Assembly (NCBI RefSeq): GCF_018919385.1
Contig: NZ_JAHLMF010000008.1
Span: 310,001-374,000, forward strand
Length of the DNA: 64,000 nucleotides
From: Geomonas diazotrophica
Lineage (GTDB): Bacteria; Desulfobacterota; Desulfuromonadia; Geobacterales; Geobacteraceae
Direction of reading: 5' to 3'
Positions 51,616-60,823 of this stretch are shown one piece after another. The notes under the pieces were generated by a model. That model ran no database searches and was not told the DNA's origin. It worked only from the letters and a program-made list of their open reading frames with translations. A program made the position numbers and the translations under genes. How positions within the stretch are numbered: the first letter of the stretch is position 1; each line of letters starts with the position of its first letter.

Positions 51616-51650
51616 CGGCCTCCGCCGTATACCGGGCGGAGGCCGCTTTT
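51616..51650 (+). terminator. Terminator of maeB
   Basis: A perfect 11-bp stem (CGGCCTCCGCC with its complement) with an 8-nt loop is followed by CTTTTCC, seven bases after the stop codon. Confidence 0.82.
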
Positions 51651-51719
51651 CCTTGACTTGGGCGGAGTTTCGGCTTAAAAAGCCGTTTTGGCACTAACGA
51701 CAAGGAAAGCAGGAAAACA

Positions 51720-52262
51720 ATGACTCTTCTCGATAAAGTCCTGAATCACAACAAAAGGTTCGTGCGACCGGGGGCGTTTCCTCCCCTCCCCAAGGACCCA
51801 AAGAAGCAGCTTGCCATCTTCACCTGCATGGACACCAGGCTGGTCGACTTCCTCGAACCCGCCATGGGGATCAAACGGGGCGACGCCAAGGTGATCAAGA
51901 ACGCGGGCAACACCCTGGTCGATCCCAACGGCGGCGTGATCCGCAGCCTCGTGGCCGCGGTCTTCCTGCTCGGCGTCGAAGAGATCTTCGTGATCGGCCA
52001 CAAGGACTGCGGCATGGGGTCGGTCGACGTGGAGCAGCTCAAGGCGAAGATGGTGGAGCGCGGCATCGACCCGGCAGCCATAGAGGGCCTGGACCCGGAC
52101 CTGGGTCAGTGGGTGGGCGCCTTCAGCTGTCCTGAGGAGAACGTGGAGAGGGTCACCGGGGTCATCCGCAACAGCCCCCTCATCCCCAAGGACGTCCCCG
52201 TGCACGGGCTGATCTTTTGCCCCAACGACGGTCACCTCGAAGTGGTGGTGCCCGGCTACTGA
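51720..52262 (+). CDS. Beta-class carbonic anhydrase
   Basis: This is a 180-residue zinc enzyme interconverting CO2 and bicarbonate. Zinc ligands Cys36, His94 and Cys97 and the catalytic pair Asp38/Arg40 (CMDTR; GHKDCGM) are intact. It is shorter than E. coli Can (220) and resembles the compact bacterial subgroup. It stands alone, ends in a terminator, and could feed bicarbonate to CarB and carboxylases. Confidence 0.92.
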   Translation: MTLLDKVLNHNKRFVRPGAFPPLPKDPKKQLAIFTCMDTRLVDFLEPAMGIKRGDAKVIKNAGNTLVDPNGGVIRSLVAAVFLLGVEEIFVIGHKDCGMGSVDVEQLKAKMVERGIDPAAIEGLDPDLGQWVGAFSCPEENVERVTGVIRNSPLIPKDVPVHGLIFCPNDGHLEVVVPGY

Positions 52263-52363
52263 AGCGTCTCCAACGTTCATCGCCAAGGAACTAACGGTGG
52301 TGAAGCACCACAACCTCGGCGGCTGACCATCCCCCCCCGGTGGCACGCCCGCTTTAAAAAGAA

Positions 52364-52395
52364 AAGCCTGTCCGGCACCCGGACAGGCTTTTTTC
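52364..52395. terminator. Bidirectional terminator between carbonic anhydrase and arginase genes
   Basis: A perfect 12-bp stem (AAGCCTGTCCGG with its complement) with a 3-nt loop, T-runs after it on the plus strand and TTTCTTTTT on the minus strand. It serves both convergent genes. Confidence 0.92.
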
Positions 52396-52415
52396 GTTGT
52401 CGGGTGGCGGTCCCC

Positions 52416-53306
52416 CTACAGGATCGACGCCCCGAAGGCGGACGCGGTCAGCTCCACGGCGATCTTGGCGGTCCGGTTGCTGTGGTCCAGGATCGGGTTG
52501 ATCTCCACGATATCCATCGACCGCAACAGACCGGTGTCGGCGATGATCTCCATCAACAGCTGCGCCTCTCGGTAGGTGATCCCCCCCGGCGCGGTGGTCC
52601 CCACCCCCGGCACCTCGAGCGGATCCAGCCCGTCCAGATCGAGGCTCACGTGCAGCCGGGTGCGATGGGCCAGCCGCCCCAGCGCCTCGTGCGCGATGGC
52701 CGCCATCCCCCGCTCGTCGATGTCGCGCATGGTGTAGGCCTTGATGCCGGAGCCGCGCAGGCGCAGTCTCTCCTGGGGATCCAGTTCGCGCAGGCCGATC
52801 AGGATGATGTCGGAGGCGTGCAGCTTCGCCCCGGGGCGCCCCACGTTGACCAGCTCCGGGAACCCCTCCCCCAATAGCGCCGCCAGCGCCATGCCGTGGA
52901 TGTTGCCGGTGATGGTGCTCTGGGGTGTGTTGAAATCGCCGTGCGCGTCCACCCAGATCACCGCCGCCGGCTGTTCGTCGGTCACCCCGCCGATGGAGCC
53001 GACGGCCATGGAGTGGTCCCCCCCCATGAAGATAGGCATGAACCCCTGGGTGATGGCGCTGCGGCCGGCCAGGTAGACCGTCTCGCAGACCTGACGGATG
53101 GAGGGGAGGTAACGCAGCTCCCGTTCGGCTCCCAATACGTCCCGCACCGGCACCGGCAGGTTGCCGATGTCCTCCACGATGTACCCAAGTTCCGACAGCC
53201 GCGTCGAAAGCCCCGCGTAACGCAGGGCGCCGGGCCCCAGATCCACGCCGCGCTGTTCCTGCCCCAGGTCGACCGGTACTCCTATCATCCTTATGCAGTT
53301 TTCCAT
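52416..53306 (-). CDS. rocF: Arginase
   Basis: This 296-residue binuclear manganese enzyme cleaves arginine to ornithine and urea. Metal ligands are His98 (GGDHS), Asp120/His122/Asp124 (DAHGDFN) and Asp223/Asp225 (SLDLDGLDP). The loop [14 protein letters not shown] follows arginases rather than agmatinases. It lies 14 bp downstream of the TIGR00300 gene, so both are in one operon. Together they would turn arginine into ornithine and then, probably, proline. Confidence 0.92.
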   Translation of the reverse strand: MENCIRMIGVPVDLGQEQRGVDLGPGALRYAGLSTRLSELGYIVEDIGNLPVPVRDVLGAERELRYLPSIRQVCETVYLAGRSAITQGFMPIFMGGDHSMAVGSIGGVTDEQPAAVIWVDAHGDFNTPQSTITGNIHGMALAALLGEGFPELVNVGRPGAKLHASDIILIGLRELDPQERLRLRGSGIKAYTMRDIDERGMAAIAHEALGRLAHRTRLHVSLDLDGLDPLEVPGVGTTAPGGITYREAQLLMEIIADTGLLRSMDIVEINPILDHSNRTAKIAVELTASAFGASIL

Positions 53307-53320
53307 GACCGCGCCTTTTC

Positions 53321-54430
53321 CTAACCGAGCTTCTTCAGGTGGTTCCAGAGGTTGACGACGAAATCCTGCGCGTTGGTCAAAAGCCCCACCGCCTGTGCGG
53401 ACCCGCGATTGGCAAGTTTGTCCACCGAGAACTCCGCCATGTCGACCACGTAGAAGTAGACCGGACGCACCTGTCCGTCAGCCTCGACCCGGTAACTCGG
53501 CACCATGTTGCCGAAGGCGATGGAGTGCAGCTGGGTCGCGATGGCCAGGACCGTGGTGGCTTTCCTGGCGTGCACCCGCATCGCGTCCTGGGCCTGGTAG
53601 GCGTCGGGGATCACCTCCGGCAGCGGGCCGTCGTCGCGGATCGATCCGGCGAGCACGAAGGGTATCTTCTTCCTGGTGCAGGCGTACATGATGCCGTCGT
53701 CGAGTCCGAGCTTCTCAATGGTCTGCGGGATCCCCCCGGCCTGACGCGCCTCGTTGATGATATCAAGGTGGTTGTAGTGTCCCAAGGGCATGATCGCCTG
53801 GGTGTAGATGTTCTGCCCCAGGCCGGTGCGGAAACGGGCCGCCTCCAGGTCGTGGGTCGCCAGGGCGTTGCCCGCCAGGAGTGCGTGGCAGTAGCCCGCC
53901 TCGATGAGCCCCTGCATGGCGTTTCGGCAGTCCATGTCGAAGGCCACCGCCGGTCCCAGCACCCAGACGATGTAGCCGTGGTCACGGTCGTGGCGCAGCA
54001 CCTGGTACAGCTCGTCGTATGAGCGGGAAAAGGGGGTCTCCCTGGTGCCGCGGCTTCTGAAGGAGAACTTGTCGGCGAAGGGCTCGGCCAGGTTCAGGAA
54101 ACCGCCGATGTGGAGATAGATCCCCTCCTCGCCGTTCTCGGTCCGCCCGACCACCACCTGGTCGCCCCGGCGCACCCGGCGCGGCTCCACCACGTCGATT
54201 TCCCTGCCGCGCAGCACCATGACGCAGTCCATCCGGCTGTCGGGCGCGATAAGCCACTCCCCTCCCCCCAGGTGCACGTATTCCGGGTGGTTCGAGGTGG
54301 CATGGTAGTTCTCGGGGAGCACACCGTCGGCGGGGGCGGGAGCGGTCTTCGCCGCGGGCGCAGCCGCCAGCTTGGGGCGGCGGAAGTCCGGAGGGTTGTA
54401 TGAAGGGATCACGTCGCTGTGAAGAGACAT
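53321..54430 (-). CDS. TIGR00300 / LOR-SDH domain protein, probable ornithine cyclodeaminase
   Basis: The 369-residue protein is related to the C-terminal domain of cyanobacterial AgrE and archaeal TIGR00300 proteins: the stretches LLAGNALATHDLEAAR, PFVLAGSIRDDGPLPEV, AQDAMR and LHSIAFGNMVPSY are characteristic. Members of this group have been linked to ornithine cyclodeaminase activity (ornithine to proline and ammonia); older labels such as lysine-ketoglutarate reductase come from weak similarity. It lacks the N-terminal arginine dihydrolase domain of AgrE; the arginase gene right behind it supplies ornithine instead. The N terminus has a low-complexity Ala/Pro stretch (about 20-35). The ATG follows AAGGAG. 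Confidence 0.8.
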   Translation of the reverse strand: MSLHSDVIPSYNPPDFRRPKLAAAPAAKTAPAPADGVLPENYHATSNHPEYVHLGGGEWLIAPDSRMDCVMVLRGREIDVVEPRRVRRGDQVVVGRTENGEEGIYLHIGGFLNLAEPFADKFSFRSRGTRETPFSRSYDELYQVLRHDRDHGYIVWVLGPAVAFDMDCRNAMQGLIEAGYCHALLAGNALATHDLEAARFRTGLGQNIYTQAIMPLGHYNHLDIINEARQAGGIPQTIEKLGLDDGIMYACTRKKIPFVLAGSIRDDGPLPEVIPDAYQAQDAMRVHARKATTVLAIATQLHSIAFGNMVPSYRVEADGQVRPVYFYVVDMAEFSVDKLANRGSAQAVGLLTNAQDFVVNLWNHLKKLG

Positions 54431-54564
54431 GGGATGCTCCTTTTATAGAAGGATGACTGAGGCGTGGTCTTTGCCGGCGACTGGAAACTTTAGCATACGC
54501 GCATCAGCTTACAACGTCCTGCTCCAATCACCCTCGCCTTCTATACGAGTTTACCAATTCATGC

Positions 54565-54591
54565 TCAAGTTGGGAGGGTTTCTACCGATAA
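54565..54591 (+). promoter_or_regulatory. FliA (sigma-28) promoter for the chemoreceptor gene
   Basis: TCAAGTTG, exactly 11 bp, and ACCGATAA match the flagellar consensus TAAAGTTT-N11-GCCGATAA at most positions. It ends 54 bp before the chemoreceptor ATG, so the gene should be expressed with the flagellar class of genes. Confidence 0.8.
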
Positions 54592-54645
54592 AGAGGATAT
54601 CGCTGCCTCCAAAACCACTTTAGGCAGCCTTAAGGGGGAAATGTT

Positions 54646-56289
54646 ATGGATTTCTGGATGAACCTCAAAGTGAAGACCAAGAGCCTGTGCCTTGTGGCGA
54701 TCGCCGTTGTCACGCTGATTGCCATCGCCGGGGCAAGCCTTCACAAGATGCGCATCATGTCGGACGACCAGGAGGCGATGAACACATCCGTGATCCACGT
54801 CGGCATGCTGAACGACATGAAGAATGACCTCCTGGCCATCAGGCTGGACCTGGTCTACATGATGCTCCTCGAGGATCCGGCCCTCATCAAGGACAAGGCA
54901 GACGACCTGGAAAAACGGAAGAAGCAGATCGCTGAAACCCAGGCCAAGTTCCTGAAGTACGACCTGGATCAAAACGAAAAGCGCCTGATCGGCACATTCA
55001 AGCAGGGGTACGAGGAGTACCTGGTGCAAGGGGCCAAGCTGCAACAGATGACCCAGCAGAGCGTGGGCAACGCCGAAGCTCGCAAGGAAACGGTGGCCTT
55101 CGCGACCAGCTCGGTGGCGCCGCTCTACAAGAAGCCGGCAGACGCCATCAGCGACCTGGTGGCCGACAATTTAAAAAGCGCCGGGGAGCTCTACCAACAG
55201 GACCTCGCCGCCTACCACTCCTCCCAGGTCTTCATGATCGTACTCTCCGCGCTGGCCGCACTGTTCATGGGGGTCATGGGACTGCTCATCGCCAACTCCA
55301 TCAGCAGGCCGCTCAAGATGGTCTTCGACACCCTGGCCGAGGTGGCGGCAGGCGACCTCACCGCACGCTCGAGCATCAGGACCCGCGACGAGATGGGGAT
55401 GCTGGCAGCCGAAGTGAACGAGATGGCGGAGAAGCTGAACCAGACCCTGAGCCAGGTGGCGGCGAACAGCCAGCAGGTGGCCTCAGCGGCGAACGACCTG
55501 CACAGCACCTCTGAACAGATCGCCACCGGCGCAGAGGAGGTCGCTTCCCAGACCGGTACCGTGGCAACCGCCAGCGAAGAGATGGCGGCCACCTCCGCGG
55601 ACATCGCCCAGAGCTGCCACAGGGCCGCCTCCGGCGGCGAGCAGGCGACCGGCCGCGCCCAGGCGGGCAGAGCGGTCGTCGAGCAGACCGTGCAGGTGAT
55701 GAGCAGAATTGCGGACCAGGTGAAAACTTCGGCAGCCACCGTGGCGGGCCTCGGCGAGCGCAGCGACCAGATCGGCGCCATCATCGGGACCATCGAGGAC
55801 ATCGCCGACCAGACCAACCTACTGGCGCTGAACGCCGCCATCGAGGCGGCGCGGGCCGGCGAGCAGGGACGCGGCTTCGCCGTGGTGGCCGACGAGGTGC
55901 GGGCACTCGCAGAGCGCACCACACGCGCCACGCGCGAGATCGGCGAGATGATCAAGTCTATCCAGAGCGAAACCCGCGATGCCGTGGGAGCCATGGAGGA
56001 AGGTGTGCGCGAGGTGGAGAACGGCACCAGGGAGGCTGCCAAATCGGGCGAATCGCTGCAGGAGATCTTAAGGCAGATCAGCGAGGTGACCGAGCAGGTG
56101 AACCAGATCGCCACGGCGGCCGAGGAGCAGACCGCGACCACCGGCGAGATCACCAACAACATCATGCAGATAACCGAGGTGGTGCAGGACACCTCCCGGG
56201 GGGCGCACACCTGCGCCAACGCCGCCAGCAACCTCGCGGCCCTCTCCCAGGACCTGCAGCGCCTGGTCGGCCAGTTCAAGCTCGCCTGA
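54646..56289 (+). CDS. Methyl-accepting chemotaxis protein
   Basis: This is a 547-residue transmembrane chemoreceptor. TM1 spans about 13-32, a four-helix-bundle-type periplasmic sensor (about 33-193) follows, then TM2 (about 194-215), HAMP (about 216-270) and the signalling domain with the hairpin tip [20 protein letters not shown] (about 383-405). No CheR-tether pentapeptide is seen at the C terminus (ends GQFKLA). The ligand is unknown. It is preceded by a clear FliA promoter. The ATG follows GGGGGAAA. Confidence 0.95.
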   Translation: MDFWMNLKVKTKSLCLVAIAVVTLIAIAGASLHKMRIMSDDQEAMNTSVIHVGMLNDMKNDLLAIRLDLVYMMLLEDPALIKDKADDLEKRKKQIAETQAKFLKYDLDQNEKRLIGTFKQGYEEYLVQGAKLQQMTQQSVGNAEARKETVAFATSSVAPLYKKPADAISDLVADNLKSAGELYQQDLAAYHSSQVFMIVLSALAALFMGVMGLLIANSISRPLKMVFDTLAEVAAGDLTARSSIRTRDEMGMLAAEVNEMAEKLNQTLSQVAANSQQVASAANDLHSTSEQIATGAEEVASQTGTVATASEEMAATSADIAQSCHRAASGGEQATGRAQAGRAVVEQTVQVMSRIADQVKTSAATVAGLGERSDQIGAIIGTIEDIADQTNLLALNAAIEAARAGEQGRGFAVVADEVRALAERTTRATREIGEMIKSIQSETRDAVGAMEEGVREVENGTREAAKSGESLQEILRQISEVTEQVNQIATAAEEQTATTGEITNNIMQITEVVQDTSRGAHTCANAASNLAALSQDLQRLVGQFKLA

Positions 56290-56296
56290 TCGAACC

Positions 56297-56324
56297 GCGG
56301 GAGAGGGAATCCCCCCCTCTCCCG
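56297..56324. terminator. GC-rich hairpin after the chemoreceptor gene
   Basis: An 11-bp stem (GCGGGAGAGGG with its complement) with a 6-nt loop, 7 bp after the stop codon. There is no T-run; it could equally be a member of GC-rich repeat family 2. Confidence 0.5.
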
Positions 56325-56433
56325 CCTTCCCCCCCACCCACTCCTAACTCCCGTTTACGCCTAGAAATCCCTTTACAATTACCCCTTGGTTCTATATTAT
56401 TCGCGAGTTAACCTCCGCGTGATAAAGGACAAT

Positions 56434-58233
56434 ATGGTACTCGAGCATATCCGCAATTTTTCCATCATCGCCCACATCGATCACGGCAAATCCACCATCG
56501 CCGACCGCCTTCTCGAATTCACCGGTGCTCTCTCCGCACGTGAGAAGCAGGACCAGTTCCTGGACAAGATGGACCTGGAGCGGGAACGCGGCATCACCAT
56601 CAAGGCCCAGACCGTCCGGCTCAACTACCGGGCCGACGACGGTAAGGACTACATACTCAACCTGATCGACACCCCGGGGCACGTCGACTTCACCTACGAG
56701 GTCTCCCGTTCGCTGACCGCCTGCGAAGGGGGGCTCCTCGTGGTCGACGCCTCGCAGGGGGTCGAGGCCCAGACGCTCGCCAACGTCTACCTGGCCCTGG
56801 ACGCGAACCTCGAGGTGTTCGTGGTGCTGAACAAGATCGACCTCCCCGCCGCAGAACCGGACCGGGTCAAGGCCGAGATCGAGGAGATCATCGGCCTGGA
56901 TACCCATGACGCCGTGCTCGCCAGCGCCAAGGAAGGGATCGGCACCAAGGAGATCCTGGAAGAGATCGTCAAGAAGATCCCGCCGCCGCAGGGCGACCCG
57001 AACAAGCCGCTCAAGGCGCTCCTGTTCGACTCGTGGTACGACCAGTACCAGGGGGTCATCATCCTGGTGCGCATCGTGGACGGCATCGTGAAAAAGGGCG
57101 ACAAGATCCAGCTCATGTCGAACCGGAAGAGCTACGAGGTGCTGAAGGCCGGCGTCTTCTCTCCCGACATGCGCGAGGTGCCCGCCCTCACCGCAGGCGA
57201 GGTAGGTTTCATCATCGCCGGGATCAGGGAAGTCGCCGACGCCAAGGTAGGCGACACCGTGACGCTCCTGCACAACCCCTGCGACGCTGCGCTTCCCGGC
57301 TACAAGGAAGTGAAGCCGATGGTGTTCTCCGGGCTTTACCCGATCGACACCTCGCAGTACGAGAGCCTGCGCGACGCGCTCGCGAAGCTCAAGCTGAACG
57401 ATTCCTCCTTCTCGTACGACCCCGAGACCTCGCTCGCGCTCGGCTTCGGCTTCCGCTGCGGCTTCCTCGGGCTTTTGCACATGGAGATCATCCAGGAGCG
57501 CCTGGAGCGCGAGTTCAACCTCGAACTCATCACCACAGCCCCCACCGTCGTTTACCGCGTGCACGGGACCGACGGCAACATGATCCATATCCAGAGCGCG
57601 AACCAGCTCCCGCAGACCCAGGAGATCGCCTACGTCGAGGAGCCGTTCATCCTCGCCTCCATCCACGTCCCCAACGAATTCGTGGGGGGGATCCTGGCAC
57701 TTTGCGAGGAGAAGCGCGGCGTGCAGCGCGAGATCAAGTACCTGACCCCGACCCGCGTCATGGTGGTGTACGAGCTTCCGCTGAACGAGGTGGTGCTCGA
57801 TTTCTACGACCGTCTGAAGTCGATCACCAAGGGATACGCCTCGCTGGACTACGAGCTGCTCGACTACCGCCAGAGCGAACTGGTGCGCCTGAACATCATG
57901 ATCAACGGCGAGGTGGTCGACGCCCTGTCTCTGATCATCCACAAGGACAAGGCCTACTACCGCGGACGCGAGCTGGTCTCCAAGATGAAGGAACTGATCC
58001 CGCGCCAGATGTTCGAGATCGCCATCCAGGCGGCGGTCGGCACCAAGGTCATCGCCCGCGAGACGGTGAAGGCGATGCGGAAGGACGTCTTGGCCAAGTG
58101 CTACGGCGGCGACATCACCAGAAAGCGCAAACTCCTGGAGAAGCAGAAGGAAGGGAAGAAGCGCATGAAGAACGTGGGCAACGTGGAACTGCCGCAGGAG
58201 GCGTTCCTTGCCATCCTGAAAGTCGAAGGTTAA
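56434..58233 (+). CDS. lepA: Elongation factor 4 (LepA)
   Basis: This is a translational GTPase of 599 residues, exactly the E. coli LepA length. G motifs [17 protein letters not shown] and NKIDLP are present, followed by domain II, the EF-G-like domains and the LepA-specific C-terminal domain (from about 480). The ATG at 56434 (MVLEHIRNF) follows AAAGGA; an in-frame GTG-type extension of 16 codons is not conserved. It is 17 bp from lepB, the usual operon partner. Confidence 0.97.
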   Translation: MVLEHIRNFSIIAHIDHGKSTIADRLLEFTGALSAREKQDQFLDKMDLERERGITIKAQTVRLNYRADDGKDYILNLIDTPGHVDFTYEVSRSLTACEGGLLVVDASQGVEAQTLANVYLALDANLEVFVVLNKIDLPAAEPDRVKAEIEEIIGLDTHDAVLASAKEGIGTKEILEEIVKKIPPPQGDPNKPLKALLFDSWYDQYQGVIILVRIVDGIVKKGDKIQLMSNRKSYEVLKAGVFSPDMREVPALTAGEVGFIIAGIREVADAKVGDTVTLLHNPCDAALPGYKEVKPMVFSGLYPIDTSQYESLRDALAKLKLNDSSFSYDPETSLALGFGFRCGFLGLLHMEIIQERLEREFNLELITTAPTVVYRVHGTDGNMIHIQSANQLPQTQEIAYVEEPFILASIHVPNEFVGGILALCEEKRGVQREIKYLTPTRVMVVYELPLNEVVLDFYDRLKSITKGYASLDYELLDYRQSELVRLNIMINGEVVDALSLIIHKDKAYYRGRELVSKMKELIPRQMFEIAIQAAVGTKVIARETVKAMRKDVLAKCYGGDITRKRKLLEKQKEGKKRMKNVGNVELPQEAFLAILKVEG

Positions 58234-58250
58234 AAAGGAAATAACTACAC

Positions 58251-58922
58251 ATGGAAGATTACAAAAACGTCTGCGAAGATAAACCCACCGAACCGGCCAA
58301 CGAAGTGAAGCCCGCCAAGGGCAAGCACATCGCCCGTGAATACCTCGAATCGATCGTCATCGCGGTGCTGTTGGCCATGGTCATCCGCACCTTCATCGTG
58401 CAGGCGTTTAAGATCCCCTCCGGCTCCATGGAAGACACCCTGGCCATCGGGGACCACCTGCTGGTCAACAAGTTCATCTACGGCACCAAGATCCCCGGGC
58501 TTGACGGGCGCATCCTCAAGATCCGTTCCCCGAGGCAGGGCGACGTCATCGTCTTCGAGTACCCCGAGGACCCCACCAAGGACTTCATCAAGCGCGTCGT
58601 CGGCGTCCCTGGCGACGTAGTCGAGGTGAAGAACAAGCGCGTCTACGTGAACGGGAAGCTCTACGCCAACCCGCACGAAGTGCACAAGGAGCCGGATACC
58701 GTACCCAAGGAGTACAACCCGAGGGACTTCAAGGATCCGGTCACCGTCCCCGCCGACTCCTACTTCGTCATGGGTGACAACCGCGACCGCTCCTACGACA
58801 GCCGCTTCTGGGGTTTCGTTAAGATGGACAAGATCAAGGGGCTCGCCTTCATCAAGTACTGGTCCTGGGACAAGGACAAGATGCGGCCGCGCTTCAACGC
58901 AATCGGCAAGCTGATAGACTAA
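58251..58922 (+). CDS. lepB: Signal peptidase I
   Basis: This 223-residue inner-membrane protease removes signal peptides from exported proteins. One N-terminal helix (about 33-50) is followed by the catalytic Ser59 (PSGSMEDTL) and the general base Lys114 (IKRVVGVPGD), and the conserved GDNRDRSYDSR box lies near the C-terminal third. It is co-transcribed with lepA. The start follows AAGGAA. Confidence 0.96.
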   Translation: MEDYKNVCEDKPTEPANEVKPAKGKHIAREYLESIVIAVLLAMVIRTFIVQAFKIPSGSMEDTLAIGDHLLVNKFIYGTKIPGLDGRILKIRSPRQGDVIVFEYPEDPTKDFIKRVVGVPGDVVEVKNKRVYVNGKLYANPHEVHKEPDTVPKEYNPRDFKDPVTVPADSYFVMGDNRDRSYDSRFWGFVKMDKIKGLAFIKYWSWDKDKMRPRFNAIGKLID

Positions 58923-58963
58923 ACGGCCGGTCTAGGTTCTACGCTAGAACCTCTCCTCAAAAA

Positions 58964-58993
58964 GGGGCTCCTCTGCAATAGGGGAGCCCCTTC
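58964..58993 (+). terminator. Terminator of lepA-lepB
   Basis: An 8-bp stem GGGGCTCC/GGAGCCCC with an 11-nt loop is followed by TTCTTC. Just before it (58933-58951) a short palindrome of the TTCTACG repeat class is seen. Confidence 0.75.
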
Positions 58994-59037
58994 TTCATTG
59001 CGCCGCCCTCCGCTCCTACCGGGGCCATCCCTCTTCA

Positions 59038-59153
59038 ACCTCCCTCTCCCTCCGGGAGAGGGTCGGGGTGAGGGAGTCGCCACGAAGGGACATTGCAGCC
59101 GTCAGCACCGCCCTCACCCGGCCTCCGGCCACCCTCTCCCACAGGGCGAGGGG
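59038..59153. repeat. GC-rich repeat family 2, inverted doublet
   Basis: CCCTCTCCCTCCGGGAGAGGG with tail GGGTGAGGG (59038-59075) faces the inverse unit at 59109-59153, with 33 bp between them. It occupies most of the gap 58923-59277. Confidence 0.8.
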
Positions 59154-59191
59154 ATGGAAAGCCCCCTTCCCCAAAGAGTAACAGCCACGAA

Positions 59192-59226
59192 AAAAGCCCC
59201 TGCCGCGCATGCGGTCAGGGGCTTTT
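59192..59226 (-). terminator. Terminator of the aminotransferase gene
   Basis: A perfect 11-bp stem (AAAAGCCCCTG with its complement), with an inner CCGC/GCGG pairing, is followed by TTTTTTCG on the minus strand, 50 bp beyond the stop codon. Confidence 0.82.
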
Positions 59227-59236
59227 GTTACGGCAA

Positions 59237-59267
59237 AACGTAGAACTTAGAACGTAGAACCTGGAAC
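59237..59267. repeat. TTCTACG heptamer repeat, single arm
   Basis: ACGTAGAACTTAGAACGTAG and following bases are the same class as the arms at 42211 and 42321. The possible partner is the small palindrome at 58933. Confidence 0.55.
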
Positions 59268-59277
59268 AGCAGTCAAT

Positions 59278-60582
59278 TTACGCCAGGTCCTGCACACCCT
59301 TGTAGATGATGTCGAAGAGCTCCGGGATGTCCTGCTCGGCGATGCAGGAGAAGGCGATGCGGAGGTCGGTCTTGGTGGTGGAGATGGCGCCGACGCCATA
59401 CTTGTCCAACAGGTGCAGGCGCAGCTTCTCGGCATCGACGGTCTTCAGCTTGAGGCACATGAAGTAGCCGGAGTTGAACGGGTAGTAATCCCAGGCTGCA
59501 TCGTACTTGCCGCTGTTCAGTACTTCCTTGGTCTTAAGCGCGCGTCCCTTCATGATCTGGAACTTCTCCTCCTTCTGCTTCAAGAAGTCGGGGGAGCGCA
59601 GCGCCTCGATGACGAAGGTCTGGGAGGGATGCGGGCAGTTGGAGATGCGGGCGCGGATGATCCCCATCGCCTTCTTCTCGAGGGCGGTCATGACCGGCGC
59701 GTTCTCGTAGTCGTGACCGTCGGCGAAGGTGATGAAGCCGGTGCGGAAGCCCCAGACGAACTCTTCCTTGGTGGCGCCGTCCAGCTTGACCGCGAGGATG
59801 CGCGGATGGAGGTTCGCCAGCTTGCCGAAGAGAGATTCCTTGAGGCTGTCCTCGTAGAACAGGCCGAAGTAGGCGTCGTCGGTGATGGCAACCACGTTGC
59901 AGCCACCCTCGGCGACTTCCTTGATGGCGGCAACCAGGGCGTCACCCTCGGCGACGGTCGGGGTGTAGCCGCTCGGGTTGTTCGGGAAGTTCAGCAGCAC
60001 GACGACCTTCCCCTTCTCCTCGGCGGAGTTCTGCAGGGTGGCCTTGAAGGCGTCGACGTCGTAGCCGCCCTTGGCGGTGAAGGTCGGGTACTTCTTCACG
60101 ATGGCGCCGCTGCAGGTGCCGAAGGTGAGGTTGTAGTTGCCCCAGAGCATGTCCGGAAGGATCAGGTGATCCCCCTTGTCGACGAACATGTCGGCGACGA
60201 TGGAGAGGCCGTGGGTAAGCGCGTTGGTGACGATGGGGCTGCTGAAATGCTTGCCCACCTGGCTCGGGTTCTCACGCAGCATCTTCTCGCGCCACAGGGC
60301 GCGCAGCTCGGGCTTCCCCGCCGGCGGTGCGTACGGGTAGATGTCCTTCGGATCGAAGGAGGAGAGCTTGTCCTGGATGCAGGAGAGGTACATCGGGCCG
60401 CCGTTCTCGGTGGCGATGCCGATGGTGGCGTTGAACTTGTGGGCTTTTTCCTTGGCTTCAGCCGACTGGGTAAGGATTCCCTTGGGGAAGAAGAGGTTCT
60501 TGCCGAGATCCGACAGCATCTCCAGAACATGGGGGCTGTGCTGGGCTAGAGACTCGTTTAACTCCGCGGCTAATGGATTCAT
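59278..60582 (-). CDS. Class I/II PLP-dependent aminotransferase, substrate unknown
   Basis: This is a fold-type I aminotransferase of 434 residues. NNPSGYTPT, ITDDAYFGLFYED and the region LDGATKEEFVWGFRTGF (containing the PLP Lys and the substrate-carboxylate Arg) are visible. It does not match AspC, TyrB or AvtA closely by eye, and resembles an uncharacterised group of longer bacterial enzymes. It stands alone with its own promoter and terminator. A biosynthetic or degradative amino acid role is certain only at the class level. Confidence 0.85.
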   Translation of the reverse strand: MNPLAAELNESLAQHSPHVLEMLSDLGKNLFFPKGILTQSAEAKEKAHKFNATIGIATENGGPMYLSCIQDKLSSFDPKDIYPYAPPAGKPELRALWREKMLRENPSQVGKHFSSPIVTNALTHGLSIVADMFVDKGDHLILPDMLWGNYNLTFGTCSGAIVKKYPTFTAKGGYDVDAFKATLQNSAEEKGKVVVLLNFPNNPSGYTPTVAEGDALVAAIKEVAEGGCNVVAITDDAYFGLFYEDSLKESLFGKLANLHPRILAVKLDGATKEEFVWGFRTGFITFADGHDYENAPVMTALEKKAMGIIRARISNCPHPSQTFVIEALRSPDFLKQKEEKFQIMKGRALKTKEVLNSGKYDAAWDYYPFNSGYFMCLKLKTVDAEKLRLHLLDKYGVGAISTTKTDLRIAFSCIAEQDIPELFDIIYKGVQDLA

Positions 60583-60654
60583 TAATTCCTCCTGAAGCTT
60601 GATATGGTATCGCCCGAAGGCATCATCGCACTATCTGACAACTCAGAGACGGTC

Positions 60655-60683
60655 ATTAAAACCCGTCGCCAAGCGGTTGTCAA
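60655..60683 (-). promoter_or_regulatory. Sigma-70 promoter for the aminotransferase gene
   Basis: The minus strand carries a perfect TTGACA, a 17-bp spacer and TTTAAT. The leader would be about 65 nt, with AGGAGG just before the ATG. Confidence 0.6.
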
Positions 60684-60703
60684 CGCTTAATGTGAGGGAA
60701 CAG

Positions 60704-60775
60704 GTAAGGGGCGAATGATTCTTCGCCCCTGCCGTGATCACGTTTCTGTCTGTAGGGGCAAATAATTATTTGCCC
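60704..60775. repeat. REP-like family 1, two copies close together
   Basis: A degenerate copy (60704-60729, one mismatch in the stem) and a good copy (60752-60775; GTAG, then GGGCAAAT/ATTTGCCC), the latter followed by the conserved flank read in reverse (AGCCGCCGGAGCC). Spacing is 48 bp, shorter than in the other doublets. Confidence 0.78.
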
Positions 60776-60823
60776 AGCCGCCGGAGCCCGAAGGGGATCG
60801 TCCCTTTGGCATTCCGGCCCCCG

